Source of the DNA: an uncultured Erythrobacter sp.
Lineage (GTDB): Bacteria; Pseudomonadota; Alphaproteobacteria; Sphingomonadales; Sphingomonadaceae
DNA: 64,000 nt
Direction: 5' to 3'
Assembly: GCA_947498065.1 (NCBI GenBank)
Contig: CANMIS010000004.1
Location: 248,001-312,000 of the forward strand
Both the position numbers and the translations under genes were made by a program. The notes beneath the pieces are model-generated. The model saw nothing but the letters and a program-made list of their open reading frames with translations, searched no databases and had not been told where the DNA came from. This document shows positions 50,767-59,034 of this stretch, piece by piece; position 1 is the first letter of the stretch, and every line of letters begins with the position of its first letter.

Positions 50767-52053
50767 CTATGCCTCGGTGAGTGCTCGCTGGGAGTTCTGA
50801 GAAAGCGATACTGCGATGCCGAGCAAGGCAAAAAACCAAACCTGAGGCGATAGCCACAAGGCCACCGAAAACACCCCAAGGCACGTAACCGACAAGGCGA
50901 TCGCTGTGCCGCGCATCGTGTTCTGATCCACCGGCGCTAAATGCACGGAGTTGCGAGCGAGGCCAACCACGGCGATCAAGACCGCAAGCAAGGCGAGGAC
51001 CGGGGCTATGACCCCGTGCCGCATCGCCAGAACAAGCCAGTAATTGTCAACCGATGGCGGCATCCACCGGGGCCGCGCCCAATCGCCAAAGCCGATCCCG
51101 AACAGCGGGTTTTCGACCACAGTCTTAATGCCTTCGTCCCAGATGAGCAGGCGGAAGAAAGCCGTTTGATTGTTGAGCGCTGCAAACCGGGTGATCAGCT
51201 TCACAACCCCCGACTGGCTGGCCACCTCCAGAAATACAATCACCGCCAGCAATCCCAGAAGTGCAAGCCGCCAACTGACCATGCTGGTGCGGGAAATCAT
51301 CAAATTCGCCGTCACCAATGCGAGGCCGGATGCTAGCACCAAGAAGGCTCCGGAGCTGAACGTGAACACGCAGCAAAAGGCTCCAAACAGGCCGAGCCAC
51401 AAGGGCCAGCCGCGCAGGCCAGCCACCAGATAAAGCGGCAAGAAGCTACCCAGGAAAATACCGGCGAGGATTGGATGCGGGAATGGCCCCTGCGCGCGCA
51501 TCAGACCGAGCCGGATCGACGGTTCAAGCTCATGGATCTGTCCAGTGATCGCACTTGCAGCGGGCATGACCAGATGCGTCTGGAGAAGCGATTCGGCCCC
51601 AATGAATAGCCCCGTGACTGCCAGCCCGGGCGCAACCAGAACCAGCAGAATGCGCAAATCCTTGAGCGAATGAAGCGTGGTGCGCAGCCAGAAATAGGCG
51701 ATGATTATATCCAGTATCAAAGAACCAGAGGCCTGTACCGCTTGGTCCAACCCCATGGTCACGATTGAGGATATAGCGATCCAAACCCCGAGCGCGGCGA
51801 CGACATAATCGGCCACGCAAAGCCTGAGGCGGCCTGTCAGAACATCACGAAGGATGAAGAAAGCCGCACCGATCAGGAAAAGCCGATAAGGCGGCAGCAG
51901 CAATGTGCCGACGCTAAAATTGAACGGCAGCGGGATCAGCAGACAATAAACCAGCGCCGCCGCGCCAAAGATACGCCATCGTTCGGCCTCGTGATCTCTC
52001 GCCATTTGCGGCGCAGTCATTGAGTTGATTGGCAAGGCTGCTGAATTTTCCAT
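50767..52053 (-). CDS. O-antigen ligase / Wzy polymerase family protein
   Basis: About 10-12 TM segments; periplasmic loop and NPLFGIGFGDWARP motif typical of the O-antigen ligase/Wzy family. Confidence 0.85.
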   Translation of the reverse strand: MENSAALPINSMTAPQMARDHEAERWRIFGAAALVYCLLIPLPFNFSVGTLLLPPYRLFLIGAAFFILRDVLTGRLRLCVADYVVAALGVWIAISSIVTMGLDQAVQASGSLILDIIIAYFWLRTTLHSLKDLRILLVLVAPGLAVTGLFIGAESLLQTHLVMPAASAITGQIHELEPSIRLGLMRAQGPFPHPILAGIFLGSFLPLYLVAGLRGWPLWLGLFGAFCCVFTFSSGAFLVLASGLALVTANLMISRTSMVSWRLALLGLLAVIVFLEVASQSGVVKLITRFAALNNQTAFFRLLIWDEGIKTVVENPLFGIGFGDWARPRWMPPSVDNYWLVLAMRHGVIAPVLALLAVLIAVVGLARNSVHLAPVDQNTMRGTAIALSVTCLGVFSVALWLSPQVWFFALLGIAVSLSQNSQRALTEA

Positions 52054-52269
52054 TGGGATATTGCGGCGGCTTCCTTTGACCTTTGAACAATGCACTAAGT
52101 CGATTGCCCGAGCCTATTGTGGATCACTGCGTCCAATCTTGCCAGACCCAAGTTCTCGCACCGCAATTTGCACCGCGAGCGCCTCTATTCGCAAACAACT
52201 TTCCTACATGTTCTATTTATGTTCTTATCCTTGAACAGTTTCACCCCACGCGAATCCGAGGACATCGAA

Positions 52270-52539
52270 ATGCAACAAGATCCATTCCGCAATCAAGCCG
52301 ACAGCCCAATGGCGCCAGCTGAATATTGCTTCGAAATCACGCCAAGCGACACAGACGATCTGATGTGCGCGACCAAGGCGCTTTACGTCGGCGAAGGCGG
52401 TGATTTGGCCGTCACCTCGGTTCGCGCCGATGCCCCTGTTGTCTTCACCAGCGTTCCATCAGGCAGCATTATCGATGTCCGCGCTCGGAAAGTCAGCGCA
52501 TCCGGCACGACAGCAGCGAACATTATCGGGCTGGCCTAA
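52270..52539 (+). CDS. Spike base protein, RCAP_Rcc01079-like (GTA head-spike component A candidate)
   Basis: MQQDPFRNQADSPMAPAEYCFEITPSDTDDLMCATKALYVGEGGDLAVTSVRADAPVVFTSVPSGSIIDVRARKVSASGTTAANIIGLA; small all-beta protein without signal peptide; TAATG coupling to next gene. Confidence 0.6.
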   Translation: MQQDPFRNQADSPMAPAEYCFEITPSDTDDLMCATKALYVGEGGDLAVTSVRADAPVVFTSVPSGSIIDVRARKVSASGTTAANIIGLA

Positions 52540-54569
52540 TGGGGCGCGTCGGATTTGGCTTTGGCTCGGTTGCAAGGCTGCTGAACGCGGCATCCGCATC
52601 GAGCAAAGCGACCATCATCCCGGGCGAAGATTGGACCGGATCAGCGGGCAGCGGATTTGCATCCGTACCCGCTGATCCGGCTCGGACAACCGCCAAGCCG
52701 GTGCTGCGTCTCATCACTCCGCCCAAGCAACGCTTTTCCAGCAATCTCACAATTGGCGTTCGGGCGGCGGCGAACAATTCTGGCACTTTGTTCGACACAG
52801 ACGGCCTGTCGTTTGTCCGCGTCCATTATGAAGGCAACATCGTCGATATTGCCGCACCGAGCGTGCGCAATCTCGTTGACGCCAATGGTGTCACGAAATG
52901 CTATTGGGGTTGGTGGTGTGAGCTCGAATACAGCGGCAATGGCGCAGCGGATGTGTATTTTGAGGCGGTCCCGACCGACACCAATATGCAAAGCCGCGTG
53001 ATCGGACCCTACACGTTTCATCCGAATGACGAGGAGTGGGAGCTCGACTTTACCGTCAATCCCGACTTGCCGCTTTCGGCCACGAATTATCACGACATCA
53101 ATCCAGCCATCAATGCCATGAAGCAACAAGGTGCCTCCGGCGCCTTGCGCGTGCGAATTGAGAAAGCTGGCGATTACGCGCTGACGGACCGCAATTGGAA
53201 CAGAGGCGCGGCGGCTGAATGGCTTGTTGTGGAAGCCACTGTTCCCGGCGTTCGCTTTTCCCAAGACTTGCAAGCGGACGGCACGCTCAGCTTCTTCCGC
53301 CCTCGCTTCGAGCCAGTTTGCTTCCGCCGCTGCGAGTTCGATTTTGCGGGATCCAGCGAGTATTATTTCGAGCCTGGCTGGGCGCGGAACAATTGGTTCG
53401 ATGGCTGCGTCTTGACCAATAGCAATGGCCGCAATGATGCCCCGTTAAAGGTGCCTCGCAACACGCTGGCGTGGATTTTGCGTGGGAGGCATTGGATCAC
53501 CGAATGCAGTTTCAGCAATTTGGCAAACTGCGCGACGGGTCAGCATCTGGTGCGCGGATGCGAGTTTACCCAGTGCTGGTCGGATCTCGCAAATGGCACA
53601 TATGCCTTTGTCGGCAACATAGTGCAGGATTTCGACGGTAGCTATTACCGCGATGGCATGGCTGCTTTGAGCGTGGAATACGCCGGGCCTGCTGGAAGCG
53701 CGACCATCGCAGCAAGCGGTATTGGTCCGAAAACCTTCACCTTGCGAGAAGATGGCGCAAGCATCGGGACGTTTGTGACCGGAACCAACAAGGCCGCGTT
53801 TCTCGCCGATACCAATTACACCGTTCAAAACCTTGCTGATTGGATCAATTCTCAGTCTGGCTGGAGCGCGGCTGTGCTGGACAATCGCTTCGCAGCTTTT
53901 GGGCTATGCCTGGATAGCGGCTCTCCGCAGGCTGCTTTCGGCCAGCAAGATGTGAAGTCGGCGCCGCTGGTCTTGCATACGAAGTTCGACATCCATGCCG
54001 ATATTTATCAGCTGAGCGGCAATTCAGCGATTGAGAACATCGTCATCGCCGAAAACCGCATGTGGGATATTGATGCGCAGAACATCTTCCTCACGGCCCC
54101 CGGCGGGTTCAGCGACGTGATGATCGTGAACAATGCGTTTGAGAACTTCCTAAGCAGCGGCGCACAAAGCCAGTTCAGCTCCGCCCACAGCCATGTGATT
54201 ATCGCGCATAACTCCATGGCGAGCCAAACAATCTCCATGCGCAGCGACAGCACGTTCAACCCAGACGCTTACTGCCTGATTGCGAACAACGTCTCGCAAG
54301 AATTGCGGTGGGGCGGCGCGGCAGACCCCGATCCAGTCGTTGCGGACAATCATGTGCATGCCGGCTCTTCTGCACCAACAGGGGCAAATGGCACGTCAAT
54401 CGGCGGCGACTTCGGTTCGCTTTATGCCGATGCGGACAATGGCAATTTTGCTCCTGCCGGTGACCTTCTGATCAATGGAAAGAGCCCGGTGCTGCGCGGC
54501 GATTTGAACTGCGCCAAACGTTCAACTTTTGGCGTAGTCGGCGCTGTTGGAAAGTCGATCTTTGGTTGA
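52539..54569 (+). CDS. Right-handed parallel beta-helix protein, probable head-spike/tailspike-like partner
   Basis: 676 aa; repeated short beta-helix pattern (CRFRRCEFDFAG, NNWFDGCVLTNSN, ITECSFSNLANC, LVRGCEFTQC, IVIAENRMWDIDAQNIFL, VMIVNNAFENFLS, VIIAHNSMASQTI); no signal peptide. Confidence 0.65.
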   Translation: MGRVGFGFGSVARLLNAASASSKATIIPGEDWTGSAGSGFASVPADPARTTAKPVLRLITPPKQRFSSNLTIGVRAAANNSGTLFDTDGLSFVRVHYEGNIVDIAAPSVRNLVDANGVTKCYWGWWCELEYSGNGAADVYFEAVPTDTNMQSRVIGPYTFHPNDEEWELDFTVNPDLPLSATNYHDINPAINAMKQQGASGALRVRIEKAGDYALTDRNWNRGAAAEWLVVEATVPGVRFSQDLQADGTLSFFRPRFEPVCFRRCEFDFAGSSEYYFEPGWARNNWFDGCVLTNSNGRNDAPLKVPRNTLAWILRGRHWITECSFSNLANCATGQHLVRGCEFTQCWSDLANGTYAFVGNIVQDFDGSYYRDGMAALSVEYAGPAGSATIAASGIGPKTFTLREDGASIGTFVTGTNKAAFLADTNYTVQNLADWINSQSGWSAAVLDNRFAAFGLCLDSGSPQAAFGQQDVKSAPLVLHTKFDIHADIYQLSGNSAIENIVIAENRMWDIDAQNIFLTAPGGFSDVMIVNNAFENFLSSGAQSQFSSAHSHVIIAHNSMASQTISMRSDSTFNPDAYCLIANNVSQELRWGGAADPDPVVADNHVHAGSSAPTGANGTSIGGDFGSLYADADNGNFAPAGDLLINGKSPVLRGDLNCAKRSTFGVVGAVGKSIFG

Positions 54570-54626
54570 GCCTTGCGGGAGGCAAAGAGAGCCGGAGCTA
54601 TCCCAACGCTCCGGCTCTCGCGCCGC

Positions 54627-55853
54627 CTAACCTTGCGCAGGAGTGCTCAGCGAAGACCAGTTTCGCAGCATCACCAGCAAAACCGCGCCGATCCACAATA
54701 TCTCGAACAGCACCTGGATCATGGCCGCCCCAACGGCCCCATGTTGTCCAATCATCCAGGGGGCCGCGAGCAGCGCAATCAGGGCAAATAGATTGCATTT
54801 CAGCATCGCTCCTGGTCCGATCTTGACGATTGTAAGCGCCCTCATCCCTAGGGTCGTAAGGCTCAAGCAAATCGCGAGCACGAGCCAGTTTAGGGTAGCT
54901 GCAGCAGGCACAAATTCCGGCCCCGCGACCAGCTCTATGATTGGCACGCCCAGCCAATAGACCGCGGCCAAGGCGGCTAGCGAAGTGAACAGTCCGAATG
55001 CGGCAATCACACCCGCCAATCTCAACGGATTTGGCGCAGTTGGCATTTCTCGAAACACGGCTTCGAATGCCGCCCGGTAGAGCATCTGCATCAGTGAAGC
55101 GATCCGATCAGCCACGGCATAAATTCCGACCATCGAACTGCCGGCAAGCGCGCCGAGCAACACAATCATCCCGCGCTGCCGCACTGCGCCCACAGCGCCC
55201 GACAACCCGGTCGGCAGGCAGAATTTCAATACCTCAAGAGTTTCGCCGCGCGCTGGCCGCTCTGGCACACACAATTGCCATACCTTCGCGAGCAGAACGG
55301 CGTTCGTACCCACAAAGACCAGCGCAAACGCAATCAAATACGCCTCTATCGGAGCCGCAACGTGCCAAAACACTGCGGCTACAAGCAGGGTAACCGCGCC
55401 GGCCCCTGATCGGACGATCGCCAAATAATCAAAGCGATCATGCTTGCGCAAAATTCCTGTCAGCGGATCAGACGTTCGAAGCAGCTGCGATCCGATCAGC
55501 ACAATCGCTGCCCAACCACCCTGCCAATCCAGCCACAGCAGAGCGCCAACGCCGATCAGCACGCCAATCGCCGCCGCTGCAAGATTTAGAATCAATGCCG
55601 CGCCCAAGATTCGGCTCTCGCGCCCCTCAGACAATGCCAAGACCGCCTGCCACAATTGCATGCCAGCCAAAGCCTCCAGCATCATCGTCAGGGCCAGAAG
55701 TGCGGCCAGCGTACCAAGGCCATCAACACCGAGCGCGCGGGCGTTGAAATACATGGCCGCAAACCCGAACACGGCAACCGCGCCGAGCGATACCAGTGAC
55801 CAGCCGGCATTGATGCGTATTCGTTTCCAGATGGTCACGTCGCTATCGGCCAA
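54627..55853 (-). CDS. Oligosaccharide flippase family protein (Wzx-like)
   Basis: About 12 TM; INAGWSLVSLGAVAVFGFAAMYFNARALGVDGLGTLAAL N-terminus. Confidence 0.87.
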   Translation of the reverse strand: MADSDVTIWKRIRINAGWSLVSLGAVAVFGFAAMYFNARALGVDGLGTLAALLALTMMLEALAGMQLWQAVLALSEGRESRILGAALILNLAAAAIGVLIGVGALLWLDWQGGWAAIVLIGSQLLRTSDPLTGILRKHDRFDYLAIVRSGAGAVTLLVAAVFWHVAAPIEAYLIAFALVFVGTNAVLLAKVWQLCVPERPARGETLEVLKFCLPTGLSGAVGAVRQRGMIVLLGALAGSSMVGIYAVADRIASLMQMLYRAAFEAVFREMPTAPNPLRLAGVIAAFGLFTSLAALAAVYWLGVPIIELVAGPEFVPAAATLNWLVLAICLSLTTLGMRALTIVKIGPGAMLKCNLFALIALLAAPWMIGQHGAVGAAMIQVLFEILWIGAVLLVMLRNWSSLSTPAQG

Positions 55854-56661
55854 TTAGCTCAGAAAAGCGCTGGGTTATATGCTGTGCACGGCCCAGCTCA
55901 TCATTGGTCAGCCCCCTCAATTCACGCGTTTTGGTCACCTCCTTCAGCGCGCCAAGGCCCTGCATCTCGCAATCGAAACCCCACTGATTCAGCCGCTCAA
56001 GGATGGCACCATCATTTGCCACCATACTGGCCAGATCATGCACCATATAGCGGCCAGGTTCGCTTGCCTCGATATGGTCCAGCAAGCATTGGTTGTAATA
56101 GATCCAAGCCTCTAGATAGTCGCTGCGCAATTGCTCAAACCACGCCGCACTGCGGGATCGCGTCGCCCAGTAATAGGCCTTTCGCCAGCCGCGATGGCCG
56201 GTCTCTGCATGGACGCGACGTTCCCGTTCCAGCAGCGAAGATACGACCTCTTCGAACGGACGAAACAAGATCAACGCAAAGGGATCAAGCGACTCGCGAT
56301 AGAACGGGAGGAAGAGGCAAGTGCGCGGTTCCTTCCAACCAAAGCACTTATTGGACCTTTGCTTTCGTTCCAAAAGAGCCCGGCCTTCTTCGGCCATTTC
56401 GCCTTCGATCTTCATCGCGCGAAAAGCGGCTGGGTCAAACGAGCGCGCGCCCCAATCGGCCATGCCATTCTTGGACAATCCATGCGCCGCCAAAACTTTG
56501 GTATGAAACGTCAAAAATTCGACATCTTCGTAGTGACCATGCTCATTGCCAATCCCAGCGCCCAATGTGGTGCCGCCCATATCGATCCCGCAATTGGCCA
56601 GCCACCGCGCGGCGAGCGAAGTGTAGGAGCGATGCATGCCCAGCACTGCTAACGATGGCAA
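55843..56661 (-). CDS. Sulfotransferase-like protein
   Basis: LAVLGMHRSYTSLAARWLANCGIDMG (PSB-loop-like); WKEPRTCLFLPFYRESLDPFALILFRPFEEVVSSLL. Confidence 0.7.
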   Translation of the reverse strand: MPSLAVLGMHRSYTSLAARWLANCGIDMGGTTLGAGIGNEHGHYEDVEFLTFHTKVLAAHGLSKNGMADWGARSFDPAAFRAMKIEGEMAEEGRALLERKQRSNKCFGWKEPRTCLFLPFYRESLDPFALILFRPFEEVVSSLLERERRVHAETGHRGWRKAYYWATRSRSAAWFEQLRSDYLEAWIYYNQCLLDHIEASEPGRYMVHDLASMVANDGAILERLNQWGFDCEMQGLGALKEVTKTRELRGLTNDELGRAQHITQRFSELIGR

Positions 56662-56712
56662 AGACCTAGCCTCCTAACCAAGAATATCGCTCCGCCTGTA
56701 AAGCCGTATAAA

Positions 56713-57540
56713 CTATGGCTCCTCATAGCCCGCTTGCCTAGCAATGTCCCGCGCGTCCGCTTGCAAGTAAGGACCGCGCGATTTGACCTTCCGCCGCCTC
56801 CACCGCGCACGCCAAAGCGCCAGCGGGTTGTTCGACAATGCACAAATCGAGGTGTGAATTGGCAGCTTATCCCGCCATTTTTTCCGGGCGTAGAGGTACG
56901 CATCGCGATAGCCTCCACCCAGCGAGACGATTGGGCGATTGTTATGAACGACGGGCAGCTCCACCGCCCAAGCTGTTCTACCAGCCGCAATCGCGCTCTG
57001 CGCCAGATCCGTCCCATAAAGATGAAATTGCGGCAAGTTGGGATCAAACTGGAAACCCCGCTCTCGGCGCAAGATCAAGACCAGCTCGTCAAATGAACCG
57101 ACTTGTTCCGGTGCAAAGCCGCTCGAACCCAGCTCTTTGCCCATCGTCACATCCCAGACCCGGCCAACATGCTCTCCGTTGGGACGAACGCCGTAAGGAC
57201 CAGCCACCATCCAATCCGGTGCGCGCTCACTTAGAGCATTGAGCGCCGCGACGGCACGTTCCAACCACCCCTGCGGCAAATACACATCCTGGTGGGCGAA
57301 GACACAGATAGCCCGCGAGGTTTTGGCCAAGCCCTGATTATAGGCGTCCGCCATATTGCTCGCGCCCCGGATTTCCGTGATTGGCAAAGCGCCGCTCGCG
57401 ACATCCGGAGAGCGCCGCAAGCATTCGCCCAATATCTCATCATTATCGACCGCCACAATCAGGCAGAGATCTTCGGACTTCAGCGCCAAGTTTGGGGCTT
57501 GCGGCATCGCCTTACTCAGACCGTCAACAAGGGGCGCCAC
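56713..57540 (-). CDS. Glycosyltransferase-like protein
   Basis: DLCLIVAVDNDEILGECLRRS; EIRGASNMADAYNQGLAKTSRAICVFAHQDVYLPQGWLERAVAAL. Confidence 0.75.
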   Translation of the reverse strand: MAPLVDGLSKAMPQAPNLALKSEDLCLIVAVDNDEILGECLRRSPDVASGALPITEIRGASNMADAYNQGLAKTSRAICVFAHQDVYLPQGWLERAVAALNALSERAPDWMVAGPYGVRPNGEHVGRVWDVTMGKELGSSGFAPEQVGSFDELVLILRRERGFQFDPNLPQFHLYGTDLAQSAIAAGRTAWAVELPVVHNNRPIVSLGGGYRDAYLYARKKWRDKLPIHTSICALSNNPLALWRARWRRRKVKSRGPYLQADARDIARQAGYEEP

Positions 57541-57571
57541 AACGCCTCACATCCAAGAATAGACAGGTACC

Positions 57572-57655
57572 TCACGCACATTGGGAATGAGTCAGCGGGT
57601 ATAAACGCGTCCCCGAGCCACCAGCTAGAATAATGCCTTTGCGGCTGGTGTTCAT
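57572..57655 (-). pseudogene. rfbA: Truncated 5' remnant of glucose-1-phosphate thymidylyltransferase
   Basis: Minus strand ATG at 57655 with AGGAG upstream reads MNTSRKGIILAGGSGTRLYPLTHSQCA*, the canonical RmlA N-terminus GIILAGGSGTRLYPLT, then stops. Confidence 0.8.
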
Positions 57656-57897
57656 GGGATGAGGGCTCCTAATACTGGGGCAAATACCCCCTGCATTTGT
57701 TACTTGGATTAATTGCAGGGCCGCATAGCGCGGTCAACGCACAACTGCTGCCTTCCACCGAACCCCTTCGGCGGGTCAATGCGGATAATCGCAATGGCGC
57801 GCCGTAAACCTAGTCGATCTGCTGGATAATCTCATAAAAATGGCGCACCTTCAGCGGCAAACATCCATCGAACCCCAAAAGGCTTACCGCTAAAGAT

Positions 57898-59034
57898 ATG
57901 ACTGAAAGCCCAGCCATTGATGCAACGCTAGCCGCCGCGATGCGCGGCAAGGAAGCGCAGTGGGTGGGCGAAAGCGTTTTGCAGGTTTGGGAGCGGATCG
58001 CCTTTCATGGGATCGCAGGCGCGCTTAACCCGCGCCTCGGCCAACTCTCTGACTGGCCTGATCATATCCTGAGTCAGATCAAGCAGGAAACACAGATTGC
58101 TGCGCTATGGGAGGAGACCCATCGGCAATGTGTCGCGAAGCTTATCGATGGTCTTGCAAACCGCGGCGTTGAAACAGTCGTGATGAAAGGCACAGCGCTT
58201 GCCTATTCTCTCTATGACGATGCCTCGGTGCGGCGGCGAGGTGACACGGATTTGCTAATTAGGTCGAGCGACCGCAAGAAAGCGCGAGCAGAACTCAAAT
58301 CGAGCGGCTGGGTTAAGCGGGATAGCCCGCATGGTCTAATCTATCAGGAGACGTGGCTGTTCAATACCGGCGCTCATTTCGTGCATGAATTGGACCTCCA
58401 CTGGCAGGCGGTCGATAGTCCCACCTTGCAAACAATCCTGCCCGCTGTGCAATATTTTGAGGAAGCCCCTCCCCTGCCCGGCCTCAGCAAATCTGCGTTT
58501 GCAGCACCACCGATATTAACGCTGGTCCAAATCGCGCTCAACCAAGTCTGGCACCAAACCAATGGCTATGCAGTCGAGGAAGCCAAAGTTCGAGGGGGAG
58601 ATCGGCTAATCTGGGCGATGGATTTCAATTTAATCGCCAGCAGTTTCGATCAGCGCGATTGGTCCAAACTAACCGAGTTTTGCGAAAAGAGCGGTATTGG
58701 GCCGATTGTGCTTGCGGCACTGAGGAGAGCGAAAGCGGCTCTCCACACCTCAATTCCTGGAGAAGTCGAAGGCCAACTCGAACAGCAAGTCGGATCGCCT
58801 GAAATCCATGCTTATCTCGCGGAGAAAGACACAGCCTCGCGGTTCAAAACCGATCTCGCCAATGTGCATTCACCGATGGCGAAAGCTTGTTTCGCCCTAA
58901 CGCAAGCTTGGCCCAGTGCAGCGCACCTGAAGGAAAAGTCTGAGGCAGCCCAAAACTCCACCGCCGCTGGCCTCCGCGCGCGGTGGCTGGCCCGGTCTTT
59001 GAAAAGACTGCTGACCGGACAAAAGCCCTTATGA
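57898..59034 (+). CDS. Nucleotidyltransferase family protein (NTP_transf_5-like), lasso cluster-associated
   Basis: VVMKGTALAYSLYDDASVRRRGDTDLLIRSSDRKKARAELKSSGW ... HELDLHW. Confidence 0.85.
   Translation: MTESPAIDATLAAAMRGKEAQWVGESVLQVWERIAFHGIAGALNPRLGQLSDWPDHILSQIKQETQIAALWEETHRQCVAKLIDGLANRGVETVVMKGTALAYSLYDDASVRRRGDTDLLIRSSDRKKARAELKSSGWVKRDSPHGLIYQETWLFNTGAHFVHELDLHWQAVDSPTLQTILPAVQYFEEAPPLPGLSKSAFAAPPILTLVQIALNQVWHQTNGYAVEEAKVRGGDRLIWAMDFNLIASSFDQRDWSKLTEFCEKSGIGPIVLAALRRAKAALHTSIPGEVEGQLEQQVGSPEIHAYLAEKDTASRFKTDLANVHSPMAKACFALTQAWPSAAHLKEKSEAAQNSTAAGLRARWLARSLKRLLTGQKPL

Noticed and set aside
57541-57600. Short minus-strand reading NVREVPVYSWM* after the rfbA remnant as another gene fragment
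   Set aside because: Too short to assign to any family.
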